From Thomasclavelia ramosa DSM 1402 (lineage in GTDB: Bacteria; Bacillota_I; Bacilli_A; Erysipelotrichales; Coprobacillaceae): a DNA stretch of 64,000 nucleotides. A model generated the notes under the pieces. It was not told the DNA's origin, ran no database searches, and saw nothing but the letters and a program-made list of their open reading frames with translations. Shown piece after piece: positions 35,628 to 45,592 of this stretch (its first letter is position 1; every line of letters begins with the position of its first letter). A program made the translations under genes and the position numbers. The stretch spans positions 2,232,001 through 2,296,000 of the forward strand of contig NZ_CP036346.1 in NCBI RefSeq assembly GCF_014131695.1. Direction: 5' to 3'.

Positions 35628-36381
35628 TTAGTTCACCACCTAATAATGTTTGAACATCCATAATACTATTAAAGAACATTTTACGAGAATTATCACCTTT
35701 AACAATTTCGTTAAAGATTTTACCATCTTTGATAAAGATTACTCGATCAGCATAACTAGCTGTAAATGAATCATGAGTAACCATCAAAATTGTTGCATTC
35801 AATTTTTCATTTAACGCATTCAAACTATCTAATAACATTCTTGCTGATTTACTATCAAGAGCTCCAGTTGGTTCATCCGCTAAAATCAAATCAGGATTAG
35901 TAACGATAGCTCTAGCACAAGCAACTCTTTGTTTTTGACCACCAGATAATTCATATGGATACTTTGATAAAATTTCTTTGATTCCTAAAGCTGCTGCAAC
36001 CTTGTTTACTTTCTCATCTACTTTTTTATAATCTGATTTTTGAATCGTTAAAGCCAAAGCAATATTTTCAAATGAAGTCAATGTATCTAAAAGATTAAAA
36101 TCTTGAAAGATAAAGCCTAACGAATCCCTTCTAAACTTTGTTAATTTATATCCCTTTAGTTTAGTAATGTCAGCATCCTTTAAATAAATATGACCACTAG
36201 TAACTTTATCAATCGTTGAAATACAATTTAGTAAAGTACTTTTCCCACTACCACTAGCCCCCATAATGGCTACAAACTCACCACCGTTAACATCGAAACT
36301 AATATTATCGACAGCCTTTGTAATGTTGTTTTTATTTCCATAATATTTTTCAATTTTTTCAATTCTTAAAATTTTTTCCAT
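35614..36381 (-). CDS. Bce-type ABC transporter ATPase
   Basis: A 255-residue MacB-like ATPase, partner of the permease. Walker A GASGSGKST lies at about 40-48, the signature LSGGQKQRVACARAIV at about 145-160, and Walker B ILADEPTGALD follows. It overlaps the permease start by 14 bases, so the two are translated as a pair. The ATG follows GAGGTGAAGAG. A promoter-like TATAAT lies upstream, just past the inverted repeat that ends the kinase gene. Confidence 0.92.
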   Translation of the reverse strand: MEKILRIEKIEKYYGNKNNITKAVDNISFDVNGGEFVAIMGASGSGKSTLLNCISTIDKVTSGHIYLKDADITKLKGYKLTKFRRDSLGFIFQDFNLLDTLTSFENIALALTIQKSDYKKVDEKVNKVAAALGIKEILSKYPYELSGGQKQRVACARAIVTNPDLILADEPTGALDSKSARMLLDSLNALNEKLNATILMVTHDSFTASYADRVIFIKDGKIFNEIVKGDNSRKMFFNSIMDVQTLLGGELNEVI

Positions 36382-36441
36382 TTCTCTTCACCTCAACAAC
36401 TATTATAGCCGTCATAATAATTTCTACCATCGAATAAAATA

Positions 36442-36471
36442 ACATAACCTTACATTATTGTAAGGTTATGT
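36442..36471 (-). promoter_or_regulatory. Perfect inverted repeat at the kinase stop, before the Bce transporter genes
   Basis: ACATAACCTTACA / TGTAAGGTTATGT is a perfect 13-bp repeat with a 4-base centre that overlaps the kinase stop codon. On the minus strand it is followed by TTATTTTATT. It could be a terminator separating the sensor genes from the transporter genes, or a binding site of the response regulator upstream of the transporter promoter. Confidence 0.6.
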
Positions 36472-37462
36472 GTGAGCTGTACGGAAAAACCAAAGTTACT
36501 ACCGTACCATGTGAATTTGAATCTATTTTAATTTCATGATTTAATCGATAACATAATTTTTTACATAAATATAAACCAATTCCCGTACTCTTTTGTTTAG
36601 TTCGTCCCGTTGTTCCCGTAAATCCTTTATCAAAAACACGATTCAATTCATTTTCTAAGATTCCAATTCCATTATCTTTTATCATTAATTCAACACGATC
36701 TTTATATTGTTTTGCAAATAGTTTAATTATTGGTGTTTCATCAACATATTTAATTGCATTATTAATAATCTGATTTAAAATGAACTCTAACCATTTTTTA
36801 TCACTAGCAACATCTATTTCAAGATTCTCTAATTCAATTTTAACATGTTTATTGATTAAATCTTTTTTATTACGTTTAATTACTGAATTAACTAATTCAC
36901 TAAGTTTAACATCTTTAATTAAATAGTCTTTTTCAACATTCTCACTTCGAGCATAAAAGAGTACTTGTTCAACATAATTATCTATCTTTATGAGTTCTTC
37001 TTTAATACTCTCATTAACTGGATTTAGATTATTTTCAATAATCATTTGACTTGTAGCTACAGGTGTTTTTACTTCATGACACCACATCTCAATATACTCT
37101 TTGAGTTCACTTTGTCGATAAATTGCATCATTTAAATGTTCTTTCATTGATTTATCAATTTCATAAATACAGTTAACCATAATTTTACCATCTAGAAAAT
37201 GAGGATTTCCAATCAATTCAGTAATAAGATACTTTTCATCAAGATGATCTAAGATTCCTATCAAATTATTATAAAAATTTCTACGCCGAAAAAAATTATA
37301 CATTAATACTACTACAAATGAGCTAATGAGCAGAAGTGGAATGTAGACTACTAAAAAAGTTGGACAATTAAAAACTGCCAAAATCAACATTACCAAACAA
37401 GTCACAGAAATCATTACTGTAACCGTAATGATTTCATCTTTTAAATAATCAAATAATCTCAT
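36455..37462 (-). CDS. Sensor histidine kinase, BceS (intramembrane-sensing) type
   Basis: A 335-residue kinase with two closely spaced N-terminal helices (about 14-57) and almost no external loop, the hallmark of kinases that sense through a partner Bce transporter. The phospho-acceptor lies in MWCHEVKTPVA (His at about 129). The ATPase part shows NQIINNAIKY (N box), KDNGIGI (G1) and GTTGRTKQKSTGIGLYLCKKL (G2). It overlaps the regulator stop by ATGA. Together with the following ABC pair it forms a complete detoxification module. Confidence 0.92.
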   Translation of the reverse strand: MRLFDYLKDEIITVTVMISVTCLVMLILAVFNCPTFLVVYIPLLLISSFVVVLMYNFFRRRNFYNNLIGILDHLDEKYLITELIGNPHFLDGKIMVNCIYEIDKSMKEHLNDAIYRQSELKEYIEMWCHEVKTPVATSQMIIENNLNPVNESIKEELIKIDNYVEQVLFYARSENVEKDYLIKDVKLSELVNSVIKRNKKDLINKHVKIELENLEIDVASDKKWLEFILNQIINNAIKYVDETPIIKLFAKQYKDRVELMIKDNGIGILENELNRVFDKGFTGTTGRTKQKSTGIGLYLCKKLCYRLNHEIKIDSNSHGTVVTLVFPYSSHITLQ

Positions 37463-38124
37463 AAAATGATATACCCCTGACCACGTCTAGTATGAATTAC
37501 ATCATTTAAACCAATATCCTCTAACTTTTTACGTAAGCGATTAATATTAACAGTCAATGTATTATCATCCACAAACATATCACTATCCCATAAATATGCC
37601 ATTAATTCTTCTCGAGATTTAATTTTCCCACGGTGCAGTAATAAAAAGTAAAATATTTTTAACTCATTTTTTGATAATTCAATCACTTTATTTTTATCAA
37701 TAATACTACTTTTAGATACATCTAATTTTATCTTTTCATAACTAATCAAAACATCACTTGTAGGCTGTGTTCGTTTTAAGACCGCTTCGATTCGGGCCAA
37801 TAAAATTAATGGATTATACGGTTTCGTGACAAAATCATCAGCACCATAATTAATACACATCAATTCATCCATCTCATTGTTGCGACTAGTTACAATAATA
37901 ATTGGTTTACTTGAATTCTTACGATATTCTTTGCATAAAAACTGTCCATTTACATTGGGAAGATTAATATCCAATAAAATTAAATCCCCATCAAACTGAT
38001 TCATTTGTTCTAAAGTATTTTCAAAAGACTCAATTACTTTAGTCAAATATCCATTATTATTTAAATATACTTCCAGTTCTTGGCGCAATTTAACTTCGTC
38101 TTCAATAATCAATATTTCTGCCAT
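37459..38124 (-). CDS. OmpR-family response regulator, BceR type
   Basis: A 221-residue regulator with receiver domain (acidic pocket E8-D9, phospho-site D52 in LILLDINLPNVNG, K101-type lysine in FVTKPY) and a C-terminal winged helix (ELSKNELKIFYFLLLHRGK ... LTVNINRLRKKLEDIG). It is the first gene of the module, with an AGGAGGTC ribosome binding site. It should activate the transporter genes when its kinase is stimulated by the Bce transporter. Confidence 0.93.
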   Translation of the reverse strand: MAEILIIEDEVKLRQELEVYLNNNGYLTKVIESFENTLEQMNQFDGDLILLDINLPNVNGQFLCKEYRKNSSKPIIIVTSRNNEMDELMCINYGADDFVTKPYNPLILLARIEAVLKRTQPTSDVLISYEKIKLDVSKSSIIDKNKVIELSKNELKIFYFLLLHRGKIKSREELMAYLWDSDMFVDDNTLTVNINRLRKKLEDIGLNDVIHTRRGQGYIIL

Positions 38125-38173
38125 TATTATGACCTCCTAGATACAATTATACACAAGTATAAAATAATAGCAC

Positions 38174-41131
38174 TTAAGTGCACTGTTTCGTAGTAATGCT
38201 AATAATTACCAATTTACCATTTTCTTTAACTGGCGAAAGATTATAAATAGTTTTAGCCTTAATAATCTGCTTTTCACAAGTTTTAAGTGGATGATAAAGC
38301 GTCTGTTCTTCCCCAGTTTCAACACACTTTTCAATTGCCTGATGAATTTGCTTTTGAACATCCAAATCGACGCTCCGATAGTACGTACTAAGAAAATTAG
38401 TAACATTTATATCATCAATATTTAATATCTTACGGTATGCTTCATTAATAAATAGCAGCTGGGGCTGAGACTCATATGTAAACATCAATATTCCATCATT
38501 CAATTTTTCCATAACACGATTATATGTTAATAATATGCTATCTAAACGATTAAAAATTTTCTCTTTATTTAAATAGACATTTATCCCCTTTACTAATTCT
38601 TGTAATGCCCAAAGTTCATCATCGCGCCATTGTCGATAATCATTTATCATTGTAAAAACAATACACCCGATAAATTCACCAATATCATCGTTTAGACTAA
38701 TGATAACAAGTGTCTTTACTTGATTATCAAAGAAATTTTTATTAATTTGTTTACTAAATTGATTACCTTCATTTTTATTAACAACAATTATTTGATGCTC
38801 CTTAAAATATGTGACTATTTCTTGAAGCTCTGTCCTCACTATTGAGAAAGTATCACTAATCTCAAGCTCAATCGACTCATCTTGCCATGCATAGACAGAA
38901 CGATAATTGTTTCCTTCTTCTAGTAATAACGTAATCCGATCAAGTAAAAAATCATCCCCGATCTCTGCCAAAATATGGTTGATTGATGAATCAAAATCAG
39001 TTGACTGCTCCATTACTGATAAAACATTCATCATTTGTTCATTAAGCTTTTCATCTGAAATAACACGACTTACACCAATACATATTTTTGGTTTGTTATC
39101 TTCATCATAAATTATTCTTCCTGTATCTTTAACCCAAGTATAACCAGAACCATGGTTAATCATAAAACGTCGATAGATAACCTTAAATTCCTGATTACCA
39201 TTGAAAACAGTCTGATATCTTTTTACATCTTTTGAATGTACGATTCTACCAATACTTACATTGTAAAGATAATTGGGAATTTCCATCTTAGCTAAATTAG
39301 AACCATTTTCCTTTGTTGGAGTATCAAAAACAATCATATTATCACGCTTAAAATCATATTCGAAAACTTGAGCATTTAATTCTAATAGTGCCTGTCGATA
39401 CCAATCTACTTCCCCTTGCTGATAAACAGTCGTTAAAATATCATCAATATTAACTATTGCACTATCCTCATCTTTAGTATCACCTACTCCGATGACACCA
39501 TTTTCAACCATATAAGCAATTTTTGAAGCACTAGCTGGTTTAGCAAAACGATACCCTTGAGCACGATTACAACCTAGTTCTACTAAAAAATCTTCTTGGC
39601 GTTTGGTTTCTACTCCTTCAGCAATTACTTCCATATTAAGGCGTTTCGCCATTTGAATCACTGATTTTAAAATCTTTTCAGCTTTATTATTTTTATCAAA
39701 ATGTTCCAAAAACGCCAAATCAATTTTAATTATATCAAACGGCAATTCCTTTAAGATATTCAACGATGAAAAACCACTACCAAAATCATCCATTAAAATA
39801 GTGAAGCCAAGTTCCTTTAACTTTACTACAGCCTCAATCATTTGATTACTATCCTGCATATATGCCGTTTCAGTAATTTCTAATTGAAATAACTCAATCG
39901 ACAGCTCATATTCCGCTAAAAGTTTTAAGATAGTATTTCCTAATTCCGGATCATATAATTCAATTCGAGAAACATTTACAGATACAGGTAATAAGACATG
40001 TCCTTTTTGGCGGGCAATAACCATATCTTGACATACTTTACGCCAAATTACCCGATCTGCTTTAGAAATAAAACCATTCTTTTCAAAAACTGGAATAAAG
40101 GTACTTGGTAACACCATTCCTCGAGTCGGACTCTGCCAACGCATCAATGCCTCATAACCAATATATGTCCTCGTTACCATATTAAATTTGGGTTGATAAT
40201 AAGGAATAAATTCATCATTTTCAAATGCACGATCCATTTCATCAATAATTCTCTGTTCTTCTAAAACTTGATCTCGAAGTTCATCATCATAAGTTGCATA
40301 GCTGGTATTGTATTTATCTTTTACTTTTTTTATCGCCATCATTGCCCGATCACACATATTATTGACTGGTAATGATAGATCATCAATATTATAATAACCA
40401 AAACTGACTACAACCTTGATTCCAAGATCAAAGTTACCAATGTCTTCATTCATTTGTTGAAGCAACAGGTCTTCAATATTCGCTTGATGAGGAACTACGA
40501 TTGCAAATAAATCCCCACTTAAACGTCCAATTAATCCGCCAAGTTTCTTCATCCGCTTAACTCCCGTGTTAGCAATATAAATCAATAGTTCATCACCGAC
40601 ACTACTACCATAAATATCATTAATAATCTTAAATCGATCAATATCAAAACAAGCAAGATCATAATTAATATCTTGGTTTTGCGTAATTAATTTTTTAGCT
40701 TCGCGATAAAAAGCAGTACGGTTATAGATCTTGGTTAAAGTATCAAAATCAGCCATTATTCTATATTCATTATCTTCGGCCCGACGAATTGCATTATTGA
40801 TTCGTAATTTAATAATTGCTTCATTATAAGGCTTAACAATTACCTCACTAACTCCTAAATTTAATAAATTAAGAAGATTTCCCGTAAAGTTCCCACCTAC
40901 GATTAAAGGGATTTGAATATTATCAATATTTTTATAACTAGAATACTTTGCGACATTAACTTCAGTCGCATCATCTAAGTCCATAATAATAGCAACGATT
41001 CGATTATCATTAAGGTTATCAATAATATTTTCAAGTTCACTACATATAACAATATGATAGTCACTACTTAAAAACTCCTTTAATCTTAAACAATCATCAC
41101 TATCTTTTATAACGATGATAATTGTATCCAT
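38174..41131 (-). CDS. Cyclic-di-GMP phosphodiesterase: REC-like, degenerate GGDEF, EAL, PAS, GAF, PAS
   Basis: A 985-residue cytosolic multidomain protein. Residues 1-120 resemble a receiver (MDLDD near 50, VKPY near 99-102). Residues 130-290 are a GGDEF fold whose signature is SGDLF (205-209), so cyclase activity is unlikely. Residues 305-545 are an EAL domain with YEALMRW (EAL 327-329), SVNVSR, EITE, DDFGSGFSSL, IKIDLAFLE and AEGVET all present, consistent with an active phosphodiesterase. Then come a PAS domain (about 590-690), a GAF-like domain (700-850) and a last PAS (865-980). No membrane helix. It appears to be a single-gene unit. Sensory domains placed after the EAL domain are unusual. 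Confidence 0.88.
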   Translation of the reverse strand: MDTIIIVIKDSDDCLRLKEFLSSDYHIVICSELENIIDNLNDNRIVAIIMDLDDATEVNVAKYSSYKNIDNIQIPLIVGGNFTGNLLNLLNLGVSEVIVKPYNEAIIKLRINNAIRRAEDNEYRIMADFDTLTKIYNRTAFYREAKKLITQNQDINYDLACFDIDRFKIINDIYGSSVGDELLIYIANTGVKRMKKLGGLIGRLSGDLFAIVVPHQANIEDLLLQQMNEDIGNFDLGIKVVVSFGYYNIDDLSLPVNNMCDRAMMAIKKVKDKYNTSYATYDDELRDQVLEEQRIIDEMDRAFENDEFIPYYQPKFNMVTRTYIGYEALMRWQSPTRGMVLPSTFIPVFEKNGFISKADRVIWRKVCQDMVIARQKGHVLLPVSVNVSRIELYDPELGNTILKLLAEYELSIELFQLEITETAYMQDSNQMIEAVVKLKELGFTILMDDFGSGFSSLNILKELPFDIIKIDLAFLEHFDKNNKAEKILKSVIQMAKRLNMEVIAEGVETKRQEDFLVELGCNRAQGYRFAKPASASKIAYMVENGVIGVGDTKDEDSAIVNIDDILTTVYQQGEVDWYRQALLELNAQVFEYDFKRDNMIVFDTPTKENGSNLAKMEIPNYLYNVSIGRIVHSKDVKRYQTVFNGNQEFKVIYRRFMINHGSGYTWVKDTGRIIYDEDNKPKICIGVSRVISDEKLNEQMMNVLSVMEQSTDFDSSINHILAEIGDDFLLDRITLLLEEGNNYRSVYAWQDESIELEISDTFSIVRTELQEIVTYFKEHQIIVVNKNEGNQFSKQINKNFFDNQVKTLVIISLNDDIGEFIGCIVFTMINDYRQWRDDELWALQELVKGINVYLNKEKIFNRLDSILLTYNRVMEKLNDGILMFTYESQPQLLFINEAYRKILNIDDINVTNFLSTYYRSVDLDVQKQIHQAIEKCVETGEEQTLYHPLKTCEKQIIKAKTIYNLSPVKENGKLVIISITTKQCT

Positions 41132-41219
41132 AATATCTTCCTCCCCAAATCAACCATTAGTAGTATTCTAGCATCATTGTTGTAATTAAACAATCTATTA
41201 GCTATCCCCATTTTCTAAT

Positions 41220-41876
41220 TCAATCTATCAGTTTTTCTTTGATTACCCCTGTATAGGCCCGATATCCATCATCATTAATGTGAAGACCATCAAGATAATA
41301 ATTTTCAACTGGTTGGCCCTTTTTATTGCAAAGTGCCATAAAAGGATTAATCAAAGTAACATAATCATACGGAATAATATTTTTATACTCTTTAAAGACC
41401 ATCTTTAAGGTATCATTACTGCGTAATCCTTGCTTTGTTGCTTTATAACCATGAAGCATTTCTAAACATGGTAATGGTGCTACAAGATAAATTTTAGTAT
41501 CCAAACAATTATAATGAATAATTTCGATTGTTTCTTTAACATTTAAAGCAATATCACGGGGGCTCTCCATGACCGTATTACCAAGATCATTTGTTCCAAT
41601 CATCAAAACCACGTTTTTAGGTTGATATTTGATAACCCCTTCGTCGATGAAATTTAAAAGCATTCCTGAAGTAATCCCCGCTATTCCACAATTATATTTA
41701 GTCTCTATCTCAGGATAATACTTGTCCAGATCACAATACTCAGTAATTGAATCCCCATAAAAAACAGTTCCTCCAGGAGTTATATTTTTATTTTGATTAA
41801 TAATTTCTAACATTCTTATTAAAGTAAATTCTCTTAACTGATAATGGTTAGTTAAATATTTCATATTTTCTTTCAC
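41220..41876 (-). CDS. SGNH/GDSL-family esterase
   Basis: A 218-residue hydrolase of the SGNH fold. Block I is GGTVFYGDSITEY (catalytic Ser), block II has the Gly in NCGIAGITSG, block III is MIGTNDLGN (Asn) and block V DGLHINDDGY (Asp and His). It lacks a signal peptide, so a cytosolic acetyl-ester or acylhydrolase role is likely. The start is a GTG at 41876, with GGAGG eight bases upstream; the longer frame would run through this site. It is the last gene before the phosphodiesterase and independent of it. Substrate unknown. Confidence 0.88.
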   Translation of the reverse strand: MKENMKYLTNHYQLREFTLIRMLEIINQNKNITPGGTVFYGDSITEYCDLDKYYPEIETKYNCGIAGITSGMLLNFIDEGVIKYQPKNVVLMIGTNDLGNTVMESPRDIALNVKETIEIIHYNCLDTKIYLVAPLPCLEMLHGYKATKQGLRSNDTLKMVFKEYKNIIPYDYVTLINPFMALCNKKGQPVENYYLDGLHINDDGYRAYTGVIKEKLID

Positions 41877-41923
41877 ACTTATTTCCTCCTGAACATATTT
41901 TAGCATATAAAAAAAGAAAAGCC

Positions 41924-43612
41924 TTAAGCTTTTCCTCCTAATTCATAAATTTGTTTATTTTCTAATTTAATCACCCGATCACATCCCGTCAATGAAGAAG
42001 GTCGATGTGACACAATTAACCATGTCTTATTTTCAAATTGTTCAGCCAATGTCTTCAATAAACCTTTTTCATTAATAACATCTAAACTACTTGTTGGTTC
42101 ATCCATAACTAAAAAATCAGGATCAACTAATAAAACCCGTGCAATTCCAATTCTTTGCTTCTCACCACCTGACAATCGATTCTGAAGTTCTCCCATCATA
42201 GTATCGTATTGTTCTGGTAAACTAATGATCAATTCATGAATTCCTGCCATTTGAGCAGCCTTTACGATTTCTTCTTTTGTCGCCTTTGGTTTTCCTAAAG
42301 CAATATTAGCAGCAATAGAATCATTAAAAAGAAAAGTGTCTTGTTCAAGTGTTCCAATTCGTTGACGTAAATCTTGCAAAGAGTATTCTTTGATATCTAT
42401 ACCATTAATTAAAATTTGACCACTTGTAACATCATAAAAACGTAATAACAATCTAATCAAAGTTGATTTGCCAATTCCACTTTCTCCAACAAGACCAATT
42501 TTATCTTTAAAATTAATGGTAAGATTCATATTTTCAATAATTTTTCTATTAATTTCAGGATAGCTAAAACTTACATTAATAAATTCAATTTTGTCGATAT
42601 TTTTCAATTCTTTAGGCTCAACAATTTCATTTACGACGGGAACCATATCTTCCAAATCAAAATAGCGTTGTGCCGCCGCATAAGTTTCAAGTAAACTTGA
42701 AACTACAGTCGTTAATGATTGCGTCGATGAAAATGAAGCCGAAACTAAAAATGATAAGATAATAATTCCGGTTGTATCAATATTTCCTTTTAAAGCAAGA
42801 TATGAAGCTACTGCAATTACAGCAATTCGAGCAAGATAAATGAAAAACGTTGGCGTGGAAACAACTAATTGGCGGTGATAAGCAAGTTGATGAATTGAAC
42901 GATTTATATTGCGATTAACAGCTTCTAATTCTTCATTACGACGTTTTCCATAATCAAAAATTTGAATTTCTGATAATCCATATACACTATCTAATAAAAA
43001 TATTTTTAATTCTCCTAACTTTTGACGATAACCAATTCCTATATTACGACCCAGTTTAATGGCTAAAATAGGAATAATAACACTAATAATTAAATAGATT
43101 GGTAACAGTGCATAGACAAAGAGCATATCAATACTTCCTGCAATAATCAAAGTCACTAACGGAAGTAAAATAACGGTAAATAATGGCCCAATCGTATGTG
43201 CAAAGAAAAATTCAATACTTTCGATATCAGCAATTGCAATTGCCATGATATCGCCATTATTCCGTCCGATCAAACTCCCTGGTGCCAACTTGCGTAAAGT
43301 TCCAAACATGTCAACTCGCATTTTAGCTAATAATTCATACGAACCAGCATGTGAAAAATATCCTTCAAGATAACGACAAGTAACAATTAAAATTCCACTT
43401 ATAATCATTAAAATACAATATGTGACGCTATTGGCATATTTTAACTTTCCGGCAACACTCAAAATAAAAGCAGCTCCAAATCCCATTAGCCCCATTTGAG
43501 AAATATTTCCAATTATACTGACAATTGTAGAAATAACAAAGAATTTTTTTAATGTGGCAGCAATTTTCAATAATCGTTTGGTTAAGGTTAATAATGATTG
43601 TTTATGTTCCAT
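41924..43612 (-). CDS. cydC: ABC exporter half-transporter, CydC-like
   Basis: A 562-residue protein with a six-helix exporter membrane domain (about 20-310) and a C-terminal ATPase: Walker A GESGIGKST, signature LSGGEKQRIGIARVLL, Walker B FLVMDEPTSSLD. The N-terminal region matches CydC-type subunits of glutathione/cysteine exporters. It lies three bases after the CydD-like gene and pairs with it. No cytochrome bd genes are nearby, so in this probable anaerobe the pair may export cysteine-like thiols or another substrate. The specific symbol is tentative. Confidence 0.8.
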   Translation of the reverse strand: MEHKQSLLTLTKRLLKIAATLKKFFVISTIVSIIGNISQMGLMGFGAAFILSVAGKLKYANSVTYCILMIISGILIVTCRYLEGYFSHAGSYELLAKMRVDMFGTLRKLAPGSLIGRNNGDIMAIAIADIESIEFFFAHTIGPLFTVILLPLVTLIIAGSIDMLFVYALLPIYLIISVIIPILAIKLGRNIGIGYRQKLGELKIFLLDSVYGLSEIQIFDYGKRRNEELEAVNRNINRSIHQLAYHRQLVVSTPTFFIYLARIAVIAVASYLALKGNIDTTGIIILSFLVSASFSSTQSLTTVVSSLLETYAAAQRYFDLEDMVPVVNEIVEPKELKNIDKIEFINVSFSYPEINRKIIENMNLTINFKDKIGLVGESGIGKSTLIRLLLRFYDVTSGQILINGIDIKEYSLQDLRQRIGTLEQDTFLFNDSIAANIALGKPKATKEEIVKAAQMAGIHELIISLPEQYDTMMGELQNRLSGGEKQRIGIARVLLVDPDFLVMDEPTSSLDVINEKGLLKTLAEQFENKTWLIVSHRPSSLTGCDRVIKLENKQIYELGGKA

Positions 43613-43615
43613 AAT

Positions 43616-45406
43616 CTATCCTACCTTTCCCGCTGCTTCTAAAGCTTCTTGTTCTTTTACCAACTGATAATATTCACCATGATATTTTAATAATGCTTGA
43701 TGATTCCCTTGTTCAACTAATCTTCCTTGATTTAACACAATGATATTATCAGCACGTTGAATTGTCGATAAGCGGTGAGAAATAATAATTAATGTTCTAG
43801 TTAAACCAAGCTCATTAATACATTGCCAAATCTCATCTTCACTATCACGATCAACACTTGAAGTTGCTTCATCAAAAATTAAATATGGAGCACCACTTAA
43901 TAGAGCTCTGGCGATTCCAATCTTTTGACGCTGCCCGCCAGATAATTTAGCACCACTATCACCCAAATCTGTCGATAAGCCTTCTGGCAAACTTTGCAAC
44001 CATTGATATAAATGCACTTGTTTTAAAACGTTTAATAATTCACTTGTTGAAGCATTTGGTGCAGCCAGTTTCAAATTTTCTTCTAATGAACCACTAAAAA
44101 TACTAACCCGTTGTGGTACCATAACAATATTTTTTCTAACTTCTTCAGGCGTTAAACTAAAATAACTTTGACCATCAAGAAATAAATAGCCTTGATCTGG
44201 GTCAATAAAACGCATTAGCATACTTGCCAACGTACTTTTTCCACAACCACTCTTACCTACAATTGCAGTTGTTTTACCTTTTGGTATTTCAATACTTAAC
44301 TGCTTTAAAACTTGGCGCCTTTGATGATAATTAAAAACAATATCTTTTACTATGATCCCCGAATAATCCTGCAAATAAGCTAAAGTATCCTGACTGTATT
44401 TAACCGCTATTTCGTGAGCTGTTTCAGCCTCACTCTTATGAATTCTTGAAGCATCTAAATTTAATATTTCATCTACTTTTATTGTTGCCGCAATCCCTGA
44501 TAAAGCATCATGAGTCGCAGACATCAATTGTCTAATTGAACTAAAAAAACTATATGACAACATTAACAATAAAACTGCCTGTGCTAAATCAATCGTTCCT
44601 TTAGCCAATTGTGAACAGCCAATTACTACTGCCAGAATAACACCTAAATAAATTAATCCATCTGAAACCAAAAATGATGAAAAGTTCATTTTCATAATCG
44701 ACATTGTACTTTGATTAAATGTATCCGCTTTTCGCCTCAAATTATCATGTCTACGTCGATCTTGATTAAATAATTTCAAAGTAACCAAACTTTTTAAGCT
44801 TTCTAAATAATAACTTGTTAAATCTTGAAAACTAGTCCAATATTCTTTCTTTAATTGATCAATCATTTTTCTAAAATAATTATTTACTAACGGTAAACTT
44901 AATGAAATAATCAGTAGTATTGTCGCTACTAGCAGCGAAGTATCTTTTAACTGAAAAAATAAATAAACTGGCGCAAAGAAACAATACAGCAAACTTGGTA
45001 AATACTTAGTGTAATAAACCTGCATTAGCTCCACTCCATCGCCAACACTACTAATTGTATTACTTGCTCCAATCCTTTCAATTTTACCAACATCTAATTG
45101 AAGCATTTTTTCAAAAATCTCTTTACGCAAATTAATCCGTGCTTTGGCCCCACAGCGATATTCGGCTTCTCCAGTTAATAGATCAGCTATTAAAATCAAA
45201 CATGAAGCAATCAATGCACTGATTATTGCTGCCAGCAACTGCTCTTGTGACATTTTCGGATGATATAAATCACTTAAAAAGGATGAAATAGTTTTAGCAA
45301 ACATTACTGTTCCTACTAATGTTAATATTTTAAGTCCGGTAATTATTGCAATCCAACCTCTAATTCCTTCGGACATTCTAATTAATGTTTTATTTATTAA
45401 CAGCAT
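43616..45406 (-). CDS. cydD: ABC exporter half-transporter, CydD-like
   Basis: A 596-residue exporter subunit: six helices (about 15-310), then an ATPase with GKSGCGKST, LSGGQRQKIGIARALL and LIFDEATSSVD. The region GAKARINLRKEIFEKMLQLDVGKIERIGASNTISSVGDGVE is typical of CydD. The ATG follows TTGGAGG. Together with the CydC-like gene it makes a heterodimeric exporter; substrate is known only by family (reduced thiols). Confidence 0.82.
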   Translation of the reverse strand: MLLINKTLIRMSEGIRGWIAIITGLKILTLVGTVMFAKTISSFLSDLYHPKMSQEQLLAAIISALIASCLILIADLLTGEAEYRCGAKARINLRKEIFEKMLQLDVGKIERIGASNTISSVGDGVELMQVYYTKYLPSLLYCFFAPVYLFFQLKDTSLLVATILLIISLSLPLVNNYFRKMIDQLKKEYWTSFQDLTSYYLESLKSLVTLKLFNQDRRRHDNLRRKADTFNQSTMSIMKMNFSSFLVSDGLIYLGVILAVVIGCSQLAKGTIDLAQAVLLLMLSYSFFSSIRQLMSATHDALSGIAATIKVDEILNLDASRIHKSEAETAHEIAVKYSQDTLAYLQDYSGIIVKDIVFNYHQRRQVLKQLSIEIPKGKTTAIVGKSGCGKSTLASMLMRFIDPDQGYLFLDGQSYFSLTPEEVRKNIVMVPQRVSIFSGSLEENLKLAAPNASTSELLNVLKQVHLYQWLQSLPEGLSTDLGDSGAKLSGGQRQKIGIARALLSGAPYLIFDEATSSVDRDSEDEIWQCINELGLTRTLIIISHRLSTIQRADNIIVLNQGRLVEQGNHQALLKYHGEYYQLVKEQEALEAAGKVG

Positions 45407-45478
45407 AGTACACCTCCAATGTACTTATGTTACTCAAGATTTAATAGTGTGTCAAACTAAAAACAAATGTTTCGAAAA

Positions 45479-45508
45479 AAACTAGGAAATTTTAAAATTT
45501 CCTAGTTT
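45479..45508 (-). terminator. Palindromic terminator of the mannose-family PTS operon
   Basis: A perfect 30-base palindrome starting AAACTAGGAAATTTT is followed on the minus strand by a T-run. A second, weaker dyad (AGCCCCT 45541-45547 with AGGGGCT 45575-45581) lies between it and the last gene. Confidence 0.75.
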
Positions 45509-45592
45509 CCAGCTAATATAAGCTCTATTAAAATCATCAGAGCCCCTTTTTTACTAAACCATAAATACTCCTTTAGGGGCTTGTTTAATTTA

